From Pediococcus pentosaceus (GTDB lineage Bacteria > Bacillota > Bacilli > Lactobacillales > Lactobacillaceae): a stretch of DNA of 59,089 bases. Below the pieces are notes generated by a model that was given only the letters and a program-made list of their open reading frames with translations, ran no database searches and was not told the DNA's origin. Positions 7,206-15,694 of this stretch are shown one piece after another (within the stretch, counting starts at the first letter, position 1; every line of letters begins with the position of its first letter). The stretch spans positions 1 through 59,089 of the forward strand of contig NZ_JQBF01000008.1 of the NCBI RefSeq assembly GCF_001437285.1. The letters run 5' to 3'. The position numbers and the translations under genes were made by a program.

Positions 7206-8177
7206 ATGAAAAAAATATTCACGTTGGTATTTATATTTGTAATCAGCATTCTAACTGCGACGAATGTACATGCTGATCATAAACTTGCTAGTTATTCAGT
7301 GACACCCATTTTTTCGGAACATCAGACGGATGGAGCCGATAGCTATTTTGACATCAAATGGCCACCAGCTAGTAAGGAATCATTTGGTATTAAAATCACA
7401 AATAATACTAAAAAGACCAAGCAATTTGAAATTGAAGTGAACAAAGCTCGGACTAATCGTAACGGTATTGTTGACTATTCTGATCATACTCCGGAAAAAG
7501 CTAATACAGTTTACAAATTAACTCAAATGATTAGGTTGCCTAAAGAAGTCGAAGTTGCTCCCAACAGTAGCCAAATTATTCATGGCAGCATTAGTTTTCC
7601 AGCTAAAGATTTCAATGGAATTTTGATGGCTGGATTACATTTTACGGAGAAAACGACAACAGCAAAGAAAAATACAGTTTCTAACACGGTTGCTTATAAC
7701 ATTCCGTTCGTAATCCGCGGAAATCATGACCAACGTCCCACACCACGGTTATCCCTAGATCAATTGAAGATGACTAAACCTAACTTGAGTACTTACGAAT
7801 TAGATGCAAAGCTTACCAACCATCATCAAAATTTACTTAAGAGTGTCAAAACGGTTTCGTCCATCAAAAATATGGATAATAAAACCCTCAAAAAGGAAAC
7901 TAAGCGGATTGACATTACGCCTGAAACAACTTTTGAGAATCCTATCCAAGTACCTAAAAATATCAAAGCAGGTCAATACAAGCTTGTTTTGACCATGCAA
8001 CACGGAAAAGATCATTGGAAATTTGAAAAGAACTTCAAGATTAAGCCAGCTGATTTGAAGGTTGCTAAGCGCCATCAGATTCAAAATCATTCGGCCTTAT
8101 TCATCGGACTGGCGGTAATTGCGCTCATCGTAATTGGCGGTGGCTGGATTATATTCAAGAAGCTAAAACGAAAATAG
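7206..8177 (+). CDS. WxL partner: DUF916/DUF3324 cell-surface protein
   Basis: A 323-residue membrane-anchored surface protein. It has a signal peptide (about residues 1-23, ending VHADH), a DUF916 peptidoglycan-binding domain (about 30-150, YFDIKWPPASKESFGIKITN) and a DUF3324 domain (about 165-285). A C-terminal membrane helix (GLAVIALIVIGGGWIIF) and basic tail KKLKRK complete it. This order is typical of the partner that, with WxL proteins, forms a surface complex binding peptidoglycan and host or matrix ligands. It lacks LPxTG. Only one WxL protein and one partner are present, so the locus is minimal compared with the multi-gene clusters common in lactobacilli and enterococci. Confidence 0.9.
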   Translation: MKKIFTLVFIFVISILTATNVHADHKLASYSVTPIFSEHQTDGADSYFDIKWPPASKESFGIKITNNTKKTKQFEIEVNKARTNRNGIVDYSDHTPEKANTVYKLTQMIRLPKEVEVAPNSSQIIHGSISFPAKDFNGILMAGLHFTEKTTTAKKNTVSNTVAYNIPFVIRGNHDQRPTPRLSLDQLKMTKPNLSTYELDAKLTNHHQNLLKSVKTVSSIKNMDNKTLKKETKRIDITPETTFENPIQVPKNIKAGQYKLVLTMQHGKDHWKFEKNFKIKPADLKVAKRHQIQNHSALFIGLAVIALIVIGGGWIIFKKLKRK

Positions 8178-8187
8178 TTTTTTAACC

Positions 8188-8224
8188 CAAAAGAAGGCTC
8201 GCCGTTAAGCGAACCTTCTTTTTA
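8188..8224. terminator. Bidirectional terminator between the WxL partner and csbD
   Basis: AAAAGAAGG...CCTTCTTTTT with inner TCGC/GCGA pairing and T tracts at both ends. Confidence 0.85.
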
Positions 8225-8437
8225 TTTGTCGTCTTTATGCATTTTATCTTTGAGTTCTTCCATGGCGCCTTCAGCTGATTCCTTGACGTCTTTAAGCTTA
8301 TCTTTGACTTTACCAGTCATATTTTGAGCTTTACCTTTAGTTTCTTCTTTTTTGTCGCCAGTTACTTTGCCGGCACCTTCACGAACTTTACCTGTAACTC
8401 TATCTTTAGTGTTTTCCAATCTTTCGTTATCAGACAT
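8222..8437 (-). CDS. CsbD family stress protein
   Basis: A 71-residue, very hydrophilic, Lys/Glu-rich protein (TGKVREGAGKVTGDKKEE, then TKGKAQNMTGKVKDKLKD) that matches the CsbD/YjbJ family of small general-stress proteins, with repeated GK-G units and no cysteines. The biochemical role of the family is unknown. AGGAGGTATTG gives a strong ribosome binding site. It is transcribed alone, away from the thiamine locus. Confidence 0.9.
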   Translation of the reverse strand: MSDNERLENTKDRVTGKVREGAGKVTGDKKEETKGKAQNMTGKVKDKLKDVKESAEGAMEELKDKMHKDDK

Positions 8438-8523
8438 AAAACAATACCTCCTAAAAGTTAAGTTTTTTGGTTCATCTCCATTGTAGCAAGTCCACCATCT
8501 AAAGTAGTAATGATATGCTCAAC

Positions 8524-8552
8524 TTGAGTCGATGGACAAAAAGTTGTATCAT
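8524..8552 (+). promoter_or_regulatory. Candidate promoter of the thiamine operon
   Basis: TTGAGT (8524-8529), 17-base spacer, TATCAT (8547-8552), about 30 bases before the TPP aptamer. Confidence 0.5.
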
Positions 8553-8582
8553 GAAACCGAATTCAAAATTTAATAAATATCT

Positions 8583-8722
8583 GCACTAGGGGTGTTCTTA
8601 GAAGAACTGAGATACGCTTGTTCAGCGTGATCCCTTTGAACCTGTAAGTTAGTACTTGCGAAGGAAAGTGTTTAATTGTTGAAACCAAAACCATCCTTCT
8701 GTCTACCAAAGGGTGGTTTTTT
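8583..8722 (+). promoter_or_regulatory. TPP riboswitch with terminator
   Basis: The aptamer at about 8583-8671 shows the THI-box elements in order: ACTAGGGGTG, CTGAGA, CCCTTTGAACCTG and GTTAGTACTTGCGAAGGAAA. It is followed by a terminator hairpin at 8687-8722 (AAAACCATCCTT...AAGGGTGGTTTT, then Ts). Binding of thiamine pyrophosphate should stop transcription before thiM, so the operon is expressed when thiamine is scarce. Confidence 0.97.
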
Positions 8723-8763
8723 CGACATTAAGGGCAGTGATAGATATTGGTAAGGAGCTTATT

Positions 8764-9561
8764 ATGAACCTTCAAGATATTGCCAAAATCCGGGAAGTTA
8801 ATCCGGTAGTAGTTAATTATGCTAATTTTGTTACCCCATTTTTGGTGGCGAATGGCTTAAATGCGGTGGGAGCTTCTCCCATCATGAGTGATGAAGTCAG
8901 TGAAGCGGAGGAACTCGTCCAACTCGCATCGGCCGTGGTGATTAATGCTGGCACTTCTCGTAAAGAGAGCTGGCCACTGATGAATAAGCTGTGTGAAGCA
9001 GCTAATCAATATCAAAAACCACTCGTCTTAGATCCCGTCGCAGTCGGTGCCACCCAGTACCGCAAAGCCCTCAATTTGATGTTACTAGAAAAATATCATT
9101 TCGATGTGATTCGTGGAAATATCGGAGAAATCGCCGTTTTAGCCGGTATCGATTGGCAAACGCGCGGCATCGACGCTGGAAATGGGACCGGCGACATGAG
9201 CGCAGTTGTCCAAGCTTGTGCCCAGAAATTTAACAACGTGGTGATTGCTAGTGGTGAAGTCGATTATATCAGCGACGGTCAACAAGTGATTACGGTGCAC
9301 AATAACACTAAGTTGTTACCAGCCATCGTGGGTTCCGGTGATTTATTATCCAGTATCGTAGGAGCGTTCAGCGCCGTAGCTGAAAACACCTTAAATGCTG
9401 CCGTTACCGCTAGTTTGGTTCTCTCGTGTGCGGGAGAACGCGCAGCGGCGCAACTCGACCAACAAAATCGACCAGGCAGTTTTTTGTCCTATCTTTTAGA
9501 CGAATTAGCTAATATCACCCCTGAACAAGTTCAAGACCTTATGAAAATTGGAGAAGCATAA
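8764..9561 (+). CDS. thiM: Hydroxyethylthiazole kinase
   Basis: A 265-residue ThiM that phosphorylates 4-methyl-5-(2-hydroxyethyl)thiazole in thiamine salvage. Signature stretches are VNYANFVTPFLVANGLNAVG near the N-terminus, VLDPVAVGAT, IRGNIGEIAVLAG and the catalytic GSGD region (VGSGDLLSSIVGAF) in the C-terminal third. The start at 8764 is preceded by AAGGAG; an upstream in-frame extension would overlap the riboswitch terminator. It is first in an operon with thiD, thiE and tenA, spaced by 3, -4 and 11 bases, so all are under TPP control. Confidence 0.95.
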   Translation: MNLQDIAKIREVNPVVVNYANFVTPFLVANGLNAVGASPIMSDEVSEAEELVQLASAVVINAGTSRKESWPLMNKLCEAANQYQKPLVLDPVAVGATQYRKALNLMLLEKYHFDVIRGNIGEIAVLAGIDWQTRGIDAGNGTGDMSAVVQACAQKFNNVVIASGEVDYISDGQQVITVHNNTKLLPAIVGSGDLLSSIVGAFSAVAENTLNAAVTASLVLSCAGERAAAQLDQQNRPGSFLSYLLDELANITPEQVQDLMKIGEA

Positions 9562-9564
9562 ATC

Positions 9565-10381
9565 ATGAAAAGTAAATTAGTACCTCAAGTTTTAACCATC
9601 GCCGGCACCGATAGTGGTGGTGGCGCCGGCATTCAAGCCGATATGAAGACAATGCAGGAGCGTCACGTTTTTTCGACCTGTGTGGTGGTGGCCGTTACCG
9701 CTCAAAACACGTTAGGCGTGCTCGATGTAGAAGTTATGCCCAAACGAATGATTGACCAACAATTTAAAGCCTTGGCGGAAGATCTAGATATCAAGGTAGC
9801 CAAGACTGGCATGCTCGCTAACACCGCGGTGGTAAACGCCGTGGTGGAAAACTATCAAAAATACGACTTTGGACCACTCGTCGTCGATCCCGTCATGATT
9901 GCTAAAGGGGGCGCAAAGCTCCTGAGTGATGATGCGATTGATGCCGTGCGTACCCAACTTGCACCGCTGGCTTACTTAATCACCCCCCAACTTACCGGAA
10001 GCAGAAAAATTAGCTGGGATGGAAATCAAAAATAATGCCGATGTGAAAGAGGCCGCTCGTCGCCTGCAACAACTCGGGGTTAAAAACGTCTTAATTAAGG
10101 GCGGTCATTTTAGTGATCAACCTGAAAGTCGAGATTACGTCCTATTTGAAAATGGCGAAGAAATGGAATTGACGGGACCCCGTTTTGAAACGAATAACAC
10201 CCATGGCACAGGCGACACGATTTCTTCCGTGATTGTTGCCGAACTAGCCAAGGGAGCATCTTTGAAAGCAGCCTTGCGCACCGGTAAAGCATTTATCAAT
10301 GCGGCGATTAGTGATGGGATTCAAGTTGGCCATGGACATGGTCCCTTGAACCATTGGGCTTATGGCGAGGAAGAACAATGA
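9565..10381 (+). pseudogene. thiD: Hydroxymethylpyrimidine (phosphate) kinase, frameshifted
   Basis: The reading frame encodes ThiD (HMP/HMP-P kinase): N-terminal TIAGTDSGGGAGIQADMKT, middle VVDPVMIAKGG, C-terminal NTHGTGDTISSVI. The frame breaks at a run of six C (9983-9988). With five C it would read YLITPNLPEAEKLAGMEIK, exactly as the family expects; with six it shifts and stops after LTGSRKISWDGNQK at 10035. Removing one base restores a 271-residue protein, the normal length. The last bases overlap the thiE start (ATGA). Either the gene is inactive, which would cut the pyrimidine branch of salvage, or the extra C is a sequencing error or slippage variant. Confidence 0.9.
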
Positions 10382-11028
10382 AATTCAATTCAGATATGTT
10401 AAAAATTTATTTTGTGGCCGGCACCCAAGATATTGCTAATAAGGCGGACTTCTTACCTAAAGTGGAAGAAATCTTACAAGCTGGAGCAACGGCCTTTCAA
10501 CTACGGGAAAAGGGTTATAACAGTATCGATAATCCAGCTGAATTAACCGAACTGGCTGAAAAATGCCATCAGTTAACCCAAAAGTATCACGTACCGTTAT
10601 TCATTGATGATGACGTGGACTTAGCTTTAGCCATTCATGCTGAAGGCATTCACGTGGGTCAAAAAGATGAAAAAATTGAGTCAGTTTTAAAACGGGTTCA
10701 GGGTTCGATGATTGTCGGGTTATCTTGTAACACCGAAGCGCAAGTCAAACAGGCTAACCAACTCGATGGAATTGATTATCTGGGAACCGGGACGGTCTTT
10801 GAAACGACTTCTAAAGCCGACGCGGGAGCCGCACTCGGTGTAGCCAAACTCCAAGAACTCGTCGAACTGAGTCGCTATCCAATCGTCGCCATCGGGGGTA
10901 TCACGCTTGATAATCTCCCCCAGACGATGGCTACGGGAATCAAAGGCTTTGCGGCCATTAGTATGTTTACGCAGATGACGGCAGTGCCCACTCAAATGCA
11001 AAAAATTAAAGCGATCGTTAAGGGATGA
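10378..11028 (+). CDS. thiE: Thiamine-phosphate synthase
   Basis: A 216-residue TIM-barrel enzyme that joins HMP-pyrophosphate and thiazole phosphate into thiamine phosphate. Diagnostic motifs are FQLREKG near residue 42, PLFIDDDVDLALAIHAEGIHVGQ, IVGLSCNT, DYLGTGTVF and VAIGGITLDN. The ATG overlaps the thiD stop by four bases (ATGA), suggesting translational coupling. An earlier in-frame start within thiD is less likely. With thiM and tenA, and if thiD is functional, the cell can rebuild thiamine from salvaged thiazole and pyrimidine; no de novo genes are seen here. Confidence 0.95.
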   Translation: MKFNSDMLKIYFVAGTQDIANKADFLPKVEEILQAGATAFQLREKGYNSIDNPAELTELAEKCHQLTQKYHVPLFIDDDVDLALAIHAEGIHVGQKDEKIESVLKRVQGSMIVGLSCNTEAQVKQANQLDGIDYLGTGTVFETTSKADAGAALGVAKLQELVELSRYPIVAIGGITLDNLPQTMATGIKGFAAISMFTQMTAVPTQMQKIKAIVKG

Positions 11029-11039
11029 GGAGGAAAGTT

Positions 11040-11714
11040 ATGTTTTCAGCACGTTTAAAAGCAATTGCTCAACCAGTCCTCGCCGATATTGAAAATCATC
11101 CATTCGTGCGAGGAATTCAAGCGGGCGCCGTTCCGGCAGCGGCCTTAATGGTCTACGTTGAACAGGATACCTGTTTTTTAGATGCTTTCGCCAAAGTCTA
11201 TGCGGGCGCCCTTTCCAAATGTACTACTAAAGACCAGATGCGCTTTTTTGAGGAACAGATTCGCTACACTTTAAATGACGAAGCTGGTGCGCATCAAATC
11301 CTATGTGACATCGCTGGTCAAAAGCTTAGCGACCATCAACATGCCGAACAGCGACCAATTACCTACCTATATAATGAGCATCTTTTTAACGCTTTACGAA
11401 CGGGAGATTTAATCGACTTAATTGCGGCAATGTTACCTTGTCCTTGGACGTATACTGAAATTAGTCAGCAAATTGTGGACGGAGCAGCACCAGATAATCC
11501 CTTCTTACCATGGATTGAATTTTATCAACCCCAACCAGGTCAAATTGATGACAGCATGGTAAAAACTTTATTTGGTATGGTTGACGAATTAGCACTAGAT
11601 CTCAGCGAGGAACGCCAACATGAAATCGAACAACGTTTCTTGCGAAGTTGCGAATTAGAGTATGAATTTTGGGAACAAGCATACTATCAAAAAGATTGGA
11701 AATATAAAAATTAG
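11040..11714 (+). CDS. tenA: TenA-type thiaminase II / aminopyrimidine aminohydrolase
   Basis: A 224-residue TenA family protein. The catalytic cysteine is in AAMLPCPWTYTEI (about residue 135), and the conserved YVEQDTCFLDAFAKVYA stretch is near residue 40. TenA hydrolyses aminomethylpyrimidine from degraded thiamine to HMP, which feeds ThiD. The start at 11040 follows AGGAGGAAAG; an alternative ATG at 11025 overlaps the thiE stop but lacks this spacing. Last gene of the TPP-controlled operon. Confidence 0.93.
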   Translation: MFSARLKAIAQPVLADIENHPFVRGIQAGAVPAAALMVYVEQDTCFLDAFAKVYAGALSKCTTKDQMRFFEEQIRYTLNDEAGAHQILCDIAGQKLSDHQHAEQRPITYLYNEHLFNALRTGDLIDLIAAMLPCPWTYTEISQQIVDGAAPDNPFLPWIEFYQPQPGQIDDSMVKTLFGMVDELALDLSEERQHEIEQRFLRSCELEYEFWEQAYYQKDWKYKN

Positions 11715-11771
11715 GCCAAGCGTGTTAGTATAAAAGTAAATAGGTGACGAATTTAAGAGGAGGTGACTTAA

Positions 11772-11837
11772 TTGTCAGACTCCTTTTATTATTTACCCGT
11801 CATTAACAACCCAGAGAGAAGAAGAGGAATTACATGA
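11772..11837 (+). CDS. 21-codon upstream ORF coupled to recQ (putative leader peptide)
   Basis: A TTG start at 11772 sits five bases after AGGAGGTGA (11758-11766), a near-perfect anti-SD match. The frame reads MSDSFYYLPVINNPERRRGIT and stops at a TGA (11835-11837) that overlaps the recQ ATG (ATGA at 11834). The recQ start has only a modest site of its own (AGAGG, inside this ORF). The arrangement suggests translational coupling. The peptide has no recognisable motif except the basic ERRRG near its end. It could alternatively be a chance ORF behind a strong site. Confidence 0.5.
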   Translation: MSDSFYYLPVINNPERRRGIT

Positions 11838-13588
11838 ATCCACAGGCAGTTTTGAAATCAAATTTTGGATATGATGCGTTTCGACCAGGGCAGGAGCAAG
11901 CCATCAACGCAGTTTTGGACCACCAAAACGTTTTGGCCGTCATGCCAACGGGCGGAGGAAAATCACTGTGTTACCAAATTCCAGCCTTGATGCAGGCCGG
12001 ACTAACCTTAGTTATTTCGCCTTTGATTTCTTTGATGAAAGATCAAGTTGATGCTCTAGCAGCCAACGGAATTGATGCCACCTTCATCAATAGCTCCTTA
12101 GATTATGCGGAAATCAAAGAGCGGTTTAGCCAAGCGCGCCAGGGTGCGGTGAAGCTGCTTTATATTTCACCAGAACGCCTCGATTCCGAATACTTTGATC
12201 GTTTAGCAGAACTACCGATTGATTTGATTGCCATCGATGAAGCCCACTGTATTTCACAGTGGGGGCATGATTTTCGACCGAGCTATCTAAAATTAACGGA
12301 TATCATCCATCATCTTCCGACTCGACCAACGATTATCGCTCTCACTGCTACGGCAACAACCCGAGTAGCTGAGGATATTAAGCAACGCTTAGCCATCCAA
12401 CAGGAAGTTCAAACTGGATTTGCCCGACCTAATCTTTCGTTTAAAGTCGTCAAGGATCAAGACAGCGACCGTTTTTTGATCGATTACTTAAAATTGAATC
12501 CAGATCAATCGGGCATCATCTACGCCAGCACGGTGAAAGAGGTCGAACGCCTCCATCGCCTTTTAACTAAAAAGCATTTCCAAGTGGCCATGTATCATGG
12601 ACAACTTTCGAAAGAAGAACGTCGGCAAAATCAAGACGACTTTCTGTATGACCGAGTGCTAGTTATGATTGCAACCAACGCGTTTGGGATGGGGATTGAT
12701 AAGAGTAACGTGCGCTTTGTCATCCACGACCAGATTCCGGGTAGCATCGAATCCTACTATCAAGAAGCGGGGCGTGCGGGGCGAGACGGACTACCCAGTG
12801 AAGCCATCTTGTTATACAAATTGCGCGACGTTCAGATTCAGCACTACTATATCGAACAATCTGAACGAGACGAAGCCAGCATGACGATGGAATACCAAAA
12901 GCTACAGGCGATGAGTCAGTATGGTAATACGCAAAAGTGTTTACAGCGCTACATTCTAAATTACTTCAATGAGGATGCTCCAGACTGTGGGCAATGTAGC
13001 AACTGTTTGGATACACGAGCTCTACAAGACGTGACGATTGAGGCTCAGCAAGTGTTGTCTTGTATCCGGCGAATGGGGGAACGGTTTGGAAAAGAAATGG
13101 TCGCCCTTGTACTGACGGGTTCGAAAAATCAGCGGGTAAAACAGCTGCACTATGAAAAATTGTCGACATACGGTTTAATGCAGCAACGGACCAAGAAGAG
13201 CGTGACCGAATTAATCGATTTTCTCACAGCGGCTGGATACATCACCCCAGACGGCAGCCAGTTTCCCGTCTTGAAAATCACCGAGGAGGGCTTACGCGTT
13301 CTTTTAGGTCAGCAAAAAGTTGCTCGAAAAGTGGCACTTAAGGCAAATAAGTCCTTACCAGAAAACGATGCGTTGTTTGAAGAATTGCGGGCGCTTCGTC
13401 GGGAACTAGCTGAAAAGCAAAACGTTCCACCGTTTGTCATCTTTTCCGATCAAACTTTGCACGATATGTGTACAGTCATGCCAGACACCCTCGATGAAAT
13501 GTTAGATGTAAAAGGAATCGGGGAAAGCAAACTCCAAAAATATGGTGAACAGTTCTTCCAAATTTTACGAAATTATCAAGAAGCTTAG
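11834..13588 (+). CDS. recQ: ATP-dependent DNA helicase RecQ
   Basis: A 584-residue superfamily 2 helicase that unwinds DNA 3' to 5' in recombinational repair. Walker A is MPTGGGKSLCYQIP (about 36-49), the Walker B DEAH box is in AIDEAHCISQWGHDFRPSY (about 135-153), and the helicase C-terminal domain shows MYHGQLSKEER and EAGRAGRDG. The zinc-binding RecQ-Ct cysteines (CLQRYIL...CGQCSNC, about 360-395) and an HRDC domain (about 510-584, with DVKGIGESKLQKYGEQF) follow. Length matches Lactobacillales RecQ. A short coupled ORF precedes it. It ends in a hairpin terminator overlapping its stop. Confidence 0.95.
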   Translation: MNPQAVLKSNFGYDAFRPGQEQAINAVLDHQNVLAVMPTGGGKSLCYQIPALMQAGLTLVISPLISLMKDQVDALAANGIDATFINSSLDYAEIKERFSQARQGAVKLLYISPERLDSEYFDRLAELPIDLIAIDEAHCISQWGHDFRPSYLKLTDIIHHLPTRPTIIALTATATTRVAEDIKQRLAIQQEVQTGFARPNLSFKVVKDQDSDRFLIDYLKLNPDQSGIIYASTVKEVERLHRLLTKKHFQVAMYHGQLSKEERRQNQDDFLYDRVLVMIATNAFGMGIDKSNVRFVIHDQIPGSIESYYQEAGRAGRDGLPSEAILLYKLRDVQIQHYYIEQSERDEASMTMEYQKLQAMSQYGNTQKCLQRYILNYFNEDAPDCGQCSNCLDTRALQDVTIEAQQVLSCIRRMGERFGKEMVALVLTGSKNQRVKQLHYEKLSTYGLMQQRTKKSVTELIDFLTAAGYITPDGSQFPVLKITEEGLRVLLGQQKVARKVALKANKSLPENDALFEELRALRRELAEKQNVPPFVIFSDQTLHDMCTVMPDTLDEMLDVKGIGESKLQKYGEQFFQILRNYQEA

Positions 13589-13616
13589 TATTTGTTAAAG
13601 TGCTGAGCTTTTTTTG
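13581..13616 (+). terminator. Terminator after recQ
   Basis: AAGCTTAG (13581-13588) pairs with CTGAGCTT (13603-13610) with one wobble, followed by a T tract. It overlaps the recQ stop codon. Confidence 0.65.
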
Positions 13617-13677
13617 TTAGAATTTATAAGGATAGGTATAAAATGTTGCTACTGCCAATGAGTGAGGAGAATGCTAC

Positions 13678-14379
13678 TTGCGAATCAGAACACTGCTAAC
13701 CTGGTTGTTGCTTTTCTTGGGAGCAACGTGGGTCATCAAAAATAACATAGTCCAGATACCAGATAATGTGCAACAGACATTTCGAAACGGAGTTAGTCGG
13801 GTGACGACTAACTTAAATTCGATTTTGGATTCAAACTGGAATTTTAATCAGAACAAGACGTCGACCAAAAAGGATGTCAGCGACGACGCAACCCCGGTGG
13901 AATCGATTGTCAAAAACAAAAATTTATCGAATAAATACTACTACAGTTATCAAGCGGGAACCCCGGAGGCTGTCCAGAACGTTTTTAAGCGCGCCATTGC
14001 GACTTACAATGCCACGGGGATTGTTAAAATTGTTCCGGGAGCGGAACAAGGCTGGCTAAATCATTTAGAGCTGGGAACCTATCGTAAAAATGTACCGCTA
14101 AACCAATCCCGCACAATTGAGCTAGGGATTGGTGGGCCAAAAATTATGGAACAAACGGGTGTAGTTAGTCGAATCGCTAACCATGCGTCCGCCAAACTCA
14201 ACATTTACTACAACAAAGCCGTTTCACAAGCCGTCGCCACCCATGAAGTAGGGCATGCCTTGGGCTTAGACCACAGCCAAGCTGAGGATTCGGTCATGTA
14301 CCCGTTGGATCGCGAGCAAACGGCTTTATCACCAGCCGACCTTGCGGGGTTAAAATCAATTTATGGAGAAACTAAGTAA
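13678..14379 (+). CDS. Signal-anchored zinc metalloprotease (matrixin/metzincin type)
   Basis: A 233-residue protein with an N-terminal membrane segment (LLTWLLLFLGATWVI, about 5-20) lacking a clear cleavage site, then a low-complexity linker (NQNKTSTKKDVSDD). The protease domain carries the extended zinc motif HEVGHALGLDH (about 195-205) and a Met-turn (SVMYP) just after it, as in M10 matrixin-like metzincins. It should be an extracellular, membrane-tethered protease of unknown target. The start is TTG at 13678 after GAGGAG. Similar short matrixin-domain proteins are known in lactobacilli. A hairpin terminator follows. Confidence 0.85.
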   Translation: MRIRTLLTWLLLFLGATWVIKNNIVQIPDNVQQTFRNGVSRVTTNLNSILDSNWNFNQNKTSTKKDVSDDATPVESIVKNKNLSNKYYYSYQAGTPEAVQNVFKRAIATYNATGIVKIVPGAEQGWLNHLELGTYRKNVPLNQSRTIELGIGGPKIMEQTGVVSRIANHASAKLNIYYNKAVSQAVATHEVGHALGLDHSQAEDSVMYPLDREQTALSPADLAGLKSIYGETK

Positions 14380-14411
14380 GAGCTACTAATGCAAATTAGG
14401 AGCTCTTTTAT
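14378..14411 (+). terminator. Terminator after the metalloprotease gene
   Basis: AAGAGCT...AGCTCTT with an inner CTAAT/ATTAG stem, a GCAA tetraloop and a T-rich tail. Confidence 0.85.
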
Positions 14412-14551
14412 TTTGTTACAAAACATTACGGCAATATTACAATATGGAGTAAATGCCCGATAACAAAGTCCGTTTTCGGGTTAAGACGTTGAAAATTTAT
14501 AGATTAAATGATAGATTTAATTGTGACTTATTAAAAATGGAGAGATACTGT

Positions 14552-15679
14552 ATGAAAAAAACACTAACGTGGTTAGGAGTGGCGGTTGGTTTGTTAGCCG
14601 TTTTTGCTGGTGCAGGGTTCGGTGTAACCTTGGTCAATAAGGACTCACTTGCTACACATATGATTGCAAAGTACACGGGAAAAAGTAATGTTTCCTCAAG
14701 TAGTTCTAGTACCACATCTTCTTCAGTAGAAGACTCAGCAACCTTAAAAGTTGCTAAGAGTTCCAATTTAGATTCGATTTTAAATAATGGTGAATATAAC
14801 GGTTCAGCAGCCTTAGCGACGGGTAAGAAGATTCTTACTAGCTCACGTGGCTATGCTAACCATGCTGCTAAAAATGAAATGACGGCGGATAGTCAATTTT
14901 TAGTAGGAAAAATCCAAGATACGATTAATGCTGGGATTATCATGCATTTAATTGATACAGGCAAAGTTAAGCTCAACGATAAGCTTTCAAAGTATGACAG
15001 CGAAGTCGCTGGAGCGGAATCCGTGAAGGTCGCCGATGTGATGAATCAGACTTCGGGGATTACAGCAGATACCATCTCTAGTAGTGGTAAGGCTAAGAGC
15101 TTAATCAAAGAAGTTAATGCAAATGCTACCTATGATTCGACAATGCAAGGAACTTTTGCAGACTCTAGAGCCAATACCATTTTACAAGCGGCGATCATCG
15201 AAAAAGCTACTGGCGAATCATATCATTCAGTTGTCAGTGATCTGATTGATCAGTTAGAGCTCTCCAATACCGCTTGGGGAATGAAAAATAAGACTGTCGA
15301 TTACTATCGGGTGGATGATGTAGGTTCAGCATCGAAGGTAAGCAACTCCACTTTAGATACAGCGGAACTCAACCGCTTGGGTAGCGACCAGTTGGTGAGC
15401 TCGCCAGCCGATATTGCTCAGCTGTATAACTACCTATTTAATAGTGATTATGTTTCCAGTTCGACTTTAGATAAAGCCTTCGGTCAGGCTAGTGGTCATG
15501 TAGCTGGCTTTGCGGTCAAGGGGGATGCCTTGAGTCTCACTCAAGCCGTGAGTGGCGGAAGAAACCGTATCGAATGGAATCTTAAGAAACAGGCCGGAAC
15601 ATTCCTATTTAGTAACTACATCAATGGGGAAAATAACCTGTCATCAATTTCGAAAAATATGTTTGATTACCTAAAATAA
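14552..15679 (+). CDS. Serine beta-lactamase-like protein, predicted catalytically inactive
   Basis: A 375-residue secreted or anchored protein: membrane segment at about 5-28 (WLGVAVGLLAVFAGAGFGV), a Ser/Thr-rich linker (SSSSSTTSSS), then a serine-hydrolase/class C beta-lactamase-like fold. The part that should carry SxxK reads FLVGKIQDTINAG, where family members have F-x-x-A-S-x-x-K, so both Ser and Lys appear replaced (K and D). The YxN region reads FADSRAN, and no KTG/HTG is evident. It is therefore probably a pseudo-enzyme with a binding or scaffold role. It sits 15 bases before cpsC and looks like the first gene of the EPS operon. Start ATG 14552 after GGAGAG; upstream extension rejected. 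Confidence 0.75.
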   Translation: MKKTLTWLGVAVGLLAVFAGAGFGVTLVNKDSLATHMIAKYTGKSNVSSSSSSTTSSSVEDSATLKVAKSSNLDSILNNGEYNGSAALATGKKILTSSRGYANHAAKNEMTADSQFLVGKIQDTINAGIIMHLIDTGKVKLNDKLSKYDSEVAGAESVKVADVMNQTSGITADTISSSGKAKSLIKEVNANATYDSTMQGTFADSRANTILQAAIIEKATGESYHSVVSDLIDQLELSNTAWGMKNKTVDYYRVDDVGSASKVSNSTLDTAELNRLGSDQLVSSPADIAQLYNYLFNSDYVSSSTLDKAFGQASGHVAGFAVKGDALSLTQAVSGGRNRIEWNLKKQAGTFLFSNYINGENNLSSISKNMFDYLK

Positions 15680-15694
15680 ACCTTGGAGGAACTC

